From a virus: DNA of 48,680 nucleotides. Location of the stretch: positions 1-48,680 of IMG/VR virus record IMGVR_UViG_3300025647_000003; one strand, 5' to 3'. The position numbers and the translations under genes were made by a program. The notes beneath the pieces were generated by a model, which was not told where the DNA came from, did not search any database, and saw nothing but the letters and a program-made list of their open reading frames with translations. The first letter of the stretch is position 1. Every line of letters starts with the position of its first letter. Below, in pieces: positions 46,999-48,680 of this stretch.

Positions 46999-47478
46999 AT
47001 GACAAAAGAAGAATTAAAAGGAACAGCGATACAAGCTATTAATGAAGGTGACGGTAAGAAGATAATCCAGTTTTACGAGAAACATGGGTTTGTTAACTTG
47101 GCTTACCTTGATGGTAAATCAATTACTTGCGATAATGCAGCAAAAATATTTTACGGGTTAATTGGTGATCGGATTACTTGCTCTAATAGTTGGGATAAAG
47201 ATAAAGCCCTACCCTTCTCAGTAATTAAAGAGAATGAATACCCAAAGGTTATGATGGTTGGTGATAATCTTGACCACTTAAAACCTAGAGTTGTTTTCAT
47301 GGAAAAGAACGGTAAGTTCTTTGCTTGGTCTATGGCTAAAACTATTGAAGGGTCACTCAATGTAACAGATATTATATTATGGAAATACGCTAAAGAAATG
47401 CCTAAGCGAGTAGTAACAAAGGAAGAGGTTGCAAATCTAATAGGATTAAGTACTAACGAATTTGAATTAGAGTTATGA
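46999..47478 (+). CDS. Hypothetical protein (159 aa)
   Basis: The product begins MTKEELKGTAIQAINEGDGK and has a mixed alpha/beta layout (SITCDNAAKIFYGLIGDRIT, VVFMEKNGKFFAWSMAKTIE). No catalytic motif stands out. The stop overlaps the next micro-gene at ATGA. Family not recognised. Confidence 0.65.
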   Translation: MTKEELKGTAIQAINEGDGKKIIQFYEKHGFVNLAYLDGKSITCDNAAKIFYGLIGDRITCSNSWDKDKALPFSVIKENEYPKVMMVGDNLDHLKPRVVFMEKNGKFFAWSMAKTIEGSLNVTDIILWKYAKEMPKRVVTKEEVANLIGLSTNEFELEL

Positions 47479-47588
47479 CAGCGGAAGAGGTTTTTGAGGA
47501 AGAATATGGTAAAGATTATTTAGTAATAGTTGTTAATACTAAAAATAAACCTTCTCCCACTCCTACTACCGAGGGGTCGATAGTTTAA
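47475..47588 (+). pseudogene. Truncated paralogue of the DUF551 gene (37 aa)
   Basis: The frame starts MTAEEVFEEEYGKDYLVIVV, a clear relative of the N-terminus of the protein at 44223-44525 (MKAEEYFEKEYGKDHLVMVA), then runs into a Pro/Thr-rich tail that lies inside the stem of the following terminator. The DUF551 domain is missing. It is either a degraded copy or a short gene kept for its own role. Confidence 0.55.
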
Positions 47589-47605
47589 AGGGGTGGGAGG
47601 GTTTT
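47554..47605 (+). terminator. Terminator after the truncated DUF551 relative
   Basis: CTCCCACTCC and GGGGTGGGAG form a 10-bp stem (one G-U pair), with a 26-base loop that holds the stop codon of the preceding ORF, followed by GGTTTT. Confidence 0.75.
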
Positions 47606-47658
47606 AACGGCTACGGCTATATGTAGTTGCGGAAATTAACAACAAATTAAATAAATAA

Positions 47659-47898
47659 ATGATGAGTAAAGAAGCAGAGAAATTTATAGAAAAGTACACC
47701 ACTAAAGACCAAAAAGATTGGTTGGTAGAGAAGAAAGATATAATAGTAAAATTTATGGAAAGTTACCATACTGAGAAATTACGTACAGCTAATGTTAGCA
47801 AATGTTACACTGAAAATGATATAGAAAATGCGTACGATAAAGGTTTTAGTGATGGAAACCAACGTAACTTAACAGGTTCTTTAATTGAAGTGTTATAG
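47659..47898 (+). CDS. Small YHxEKL-family protein (79 aa)
   Basis: The protein begins (M)MSKEAEKFIEKYTTKDQKDW and has VKFMESYHTEKL at about 35-46, the motif shared with the proteins at 746-1033 and 34476-34640, followed by a helical tail with ENAYDKGFSDGNQRN. The start may be either of two consecutive ATGs. No function known. Confidence 0.65.
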   Translation: MMSKEAEKFIEKYTTKDQKDWLVEKKDIIVKFMESYHTEKLRTANVSKCYTENDIENAYDKGFSDGNQRNLTGSLIEVL

Positions 47899-47910
47899 TT
47901 GCTAACAACC

Positions 47911-47948
47911 AAATAAACGTTATAGCCGTTTTAATGGCGTTTATTTTT
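47911..47948 (+). terminator. Terminator at 47.9 kb
   Basis: AAATAAACG pairs with CGTTTATTT, with an inner GCC/GGC pairing, and ends in TTTTTAG. It closes the preceding group of early genes. Confidence 0.75.
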
Positions 47949-47973
47949 AGTTAGAAATTTAAAATTTAAAGAC

Positions 47974-48153
47974 ATGAATAAAATATTATACGACAAAGCT
48001 AATAAGCAAGTGTCAAACATTCAATGGTTCACGGATCAAGACGGCAACTACTGGATAGATGTAGACCCTTACGGCTTACAGATGAGCGGAAATGTAACTA
48101 TAAAGATTTTGAAAAAAGATCATCCGCAATATGAAGTCCGTGAAATTAAATAG
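47974..48153 (+). CDS. Small hypothetical protein (59 aa)
   Basis: MNKILYDKANKQVSNIQWFT is followed by TDQDGNYWIDVDPYGLQMSG, with a calcium-loop-like DQDGNYWIDV segment and a beta-rich end. It lies between a terminator and the tRNA-like gene, with no recognised promoter of its own. Unknown function. Confidence 0.6.
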   Translation: MNKILYDKANKQVSNIQWFTDQDGNYWIDVDPYGLQMSGNVTIKILKKDHPQYEVREIK

Positions 48154-48159
48154 TTAAAC

Positions 48160-48193
48160 TTTAGTAATTATTAAACAAAATTACTTATCTTTG
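48160..48193 (+). promoter_or_regulatory. Promoter of the tRNA-like gene
   Basis: TTTAGTAATTA as a weak -33 region, then TATCTTTG. The message would start within a few bases of the tRNA 5' end, so little 5' trimming is needed. Confidence 0.68.
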
Positions 48194-48204
48194 AAATAGT
48201 AAAC

Positions 48205-48342
48205 GGCAAGTTGGCGGAATTGGTAGACGCTAAGATAAAAGAGAAACGGCAGAGCCTTTGTATTTTAAGGTGTTCGGAGTAGTGTCGAGCAGGGTAACAT
48301 AGATAAGCTCACTGCATACAGGTTCGAATCCTGTACTTGCCA
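48205..48342 (+). tRNA. tRNA-Leu-like gene with oversized middle
   Basis: Acceptor GGCAAGT/ACTTGCC (7 bp, discriminator A), D arm GCG-GAATTGGTAGA-CGC and T arm ACAGG-TTCGAAT-CCTGT are all canonical for tRNA-Leu. Between the D and T arms lie 87 bases where 30-35 are expected. I cannot place a normal anticodon stem-loop; the middle instead forms GTAGT-(GTC)-GAGC/GCTCACTGC and a CCTT/AAGG hairpin. It is too short for a group I intron. It may be a tRNA with a small insertion, a degenerate tRNA, or a tRNA-like RNA. Confidence 0.6.
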
Positions 48343-48373
48343 CAAAAAAATAAACATTTATTAAAATTAAGTT

Positions 48374-48580
48374 ATGATAGAAGTAATAGAGGTTAAAAAT
48401 GTTCCAGTATGTGCTGACGGCTGCTGCCATGATGATGGATTGATGATTTATAATAAATCTAATGATATGTCAGATTATTATTTTTACCCGTCATCAGATA
48501 TATTTGAAACAAGAAGAATTTTAAATTTAATGGGACATCTATTTGGAGATGATAATGTTGAATTTATTCAAAAAAAATAA
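48374..48580 (+). CDS. Small hypothetical protein (68 aa)
   Basis: The product begins MIEVIEVKNVPVCADGCCHD, with a Cys/His cluster (CADGCCHDDG) that could bind metal, followed by an acidic, aromatic middle (SDYYFYPSSDIFETRR). The last 27 bases fall in the terminal repeat, so the gene is complete here and joins the genes at the left end of the window. Function unknown. Confidence 0.65.
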   Translation: MIEVIEVKNVPVCADGCCHDDGLMIYNKSNDMSDYYFYPSSDIFETRRILNLMGHLFGDDNVEFIQKK

Positions 48581-48680
48581 ACTATGATAACAATAATTAT
48601 ATTTTCATTAATAGGAATAGCGATAGGTATTTACAAAGCTTCAAAAGACTCCTACCCTATTCATTCAGACTATATTGTAT
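48554..48680. repeat. Right copy of 127-bp terminal repeat
   Basis: Identical to positions 1-127. Removing one copy gives a closed genome of 48,553 bp. Confidence 0.95.

Noticed and set aside
48230-48430. Minus-strand 66-aa ORF containing VASTGFEPVCSEL
   Set aside because: It is the antisense reading of the tRNA-Leu-like gene, a well-known artefact, and has no promoter or start context.
1-48680. CRISPR array or transposable element
   Set aside because: No regularly spaced direct repeats and no transposase or insertion-sequence ends were seen.

Overview
The window is one complete tailed-phage genome, with siphovirus-type morphology genes, that infects a member of the Bacteroidota, most likely a flavobacterium. 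Base composition is AT-rich throughout. Promoters match the Bacteroidota sigma factor consensus (TTG, about 17-20 bases, then TAnnTTTG). Start codons are preceded by A-rich leaders without Shine-Dalgarno sequences. The last 127 bases repeat the first 127 exactly, so the contig closes into a circle of 48,553 bp. An overlap of exactly 127 is also what a k=127 de Bruijn assembly of a circular or circularly permuted molecule would produce. A P22 gp3-type small terminase agrees with headful packaging of permuted DNA. I see no integrase, lysogeny repressor, reverse transcriptase or CRISPR array, so a virulent lifestyle is the simplest reading.

Layout. (1) From 36.0 kb rightward to the end and around the junction into about 3 kb lies a rightward operon set of many small early genes. 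It includes the replication genes (DUF4373 initiator-like protein and a primase-helicase), a DUF4942-type adenine methyltransferase, NinG, a YopX protein, a wall hydrolase with a 3D domain and a tRNA-Leu-like gene. (2) From 1.0 to 27.1 kb is the rightward late block: fibre-like structural protein, small and large terminase, portal, scaffold, capsid, neck and connector proteins, tail tube, tape measure, tail tip proteins, M15 endolysin and holin. A small cassette with its own promoter and terminator sits between large terminase and portal. (3) From 35.9 kb leftward to 27.2 kb is the leftward early block: SSB, PD-(D/E)XK exonuclease and a partner protein that may be the annealing protein, a DnaA domain IV-like protein, a secreted protein, a ParB-fold protein, and two probable short leftward RNAs. 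The two early blocks diverge from a promoter pair at about 35.95-36.02 kb. The leftward block converges with the late block at about 27.1 kb on a terminator region.

How the parts work together. Six early-type promoters share an upstream 21-bp element (TATTTAGAATGA-n-TATAAATA). Its distance to the -33 box is 9-10, 20, 20 or 31 bp, that is one, two or three helical turns, which points to a phage- or host-encoded activator that switches on dispersed early operons together. The replication gene pair is preceded by a terminator hairpin with competing pairings that could act as an attenuator. SSB, the nuclease and NinG form a recombination set. Late genes assemble a head of about 50 kb capacity and a tail whose length, from the 1130-residue tape measure, would be roughly 170 nm (inference). 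Lysis is by M15 endolysin, holin and a possible unimolecular spanin.

The most striking anomaly is an island of CCGG tetranucleotides. About 30 copies lie between 39,844 and 42,216 (end of the DUF4373 gene and the whole primase-helicase gene), and I find only two in the remaining 46 kb. They occur in all three codon phases without an obvious rise in general G+C. Other candidates for undescribed biology are the helically phased activator sites, a tRNA-Leu-like gene whose middle is about 50 bases too long, and structured noncoding RNAs next to ssb and the spanin-like gene.
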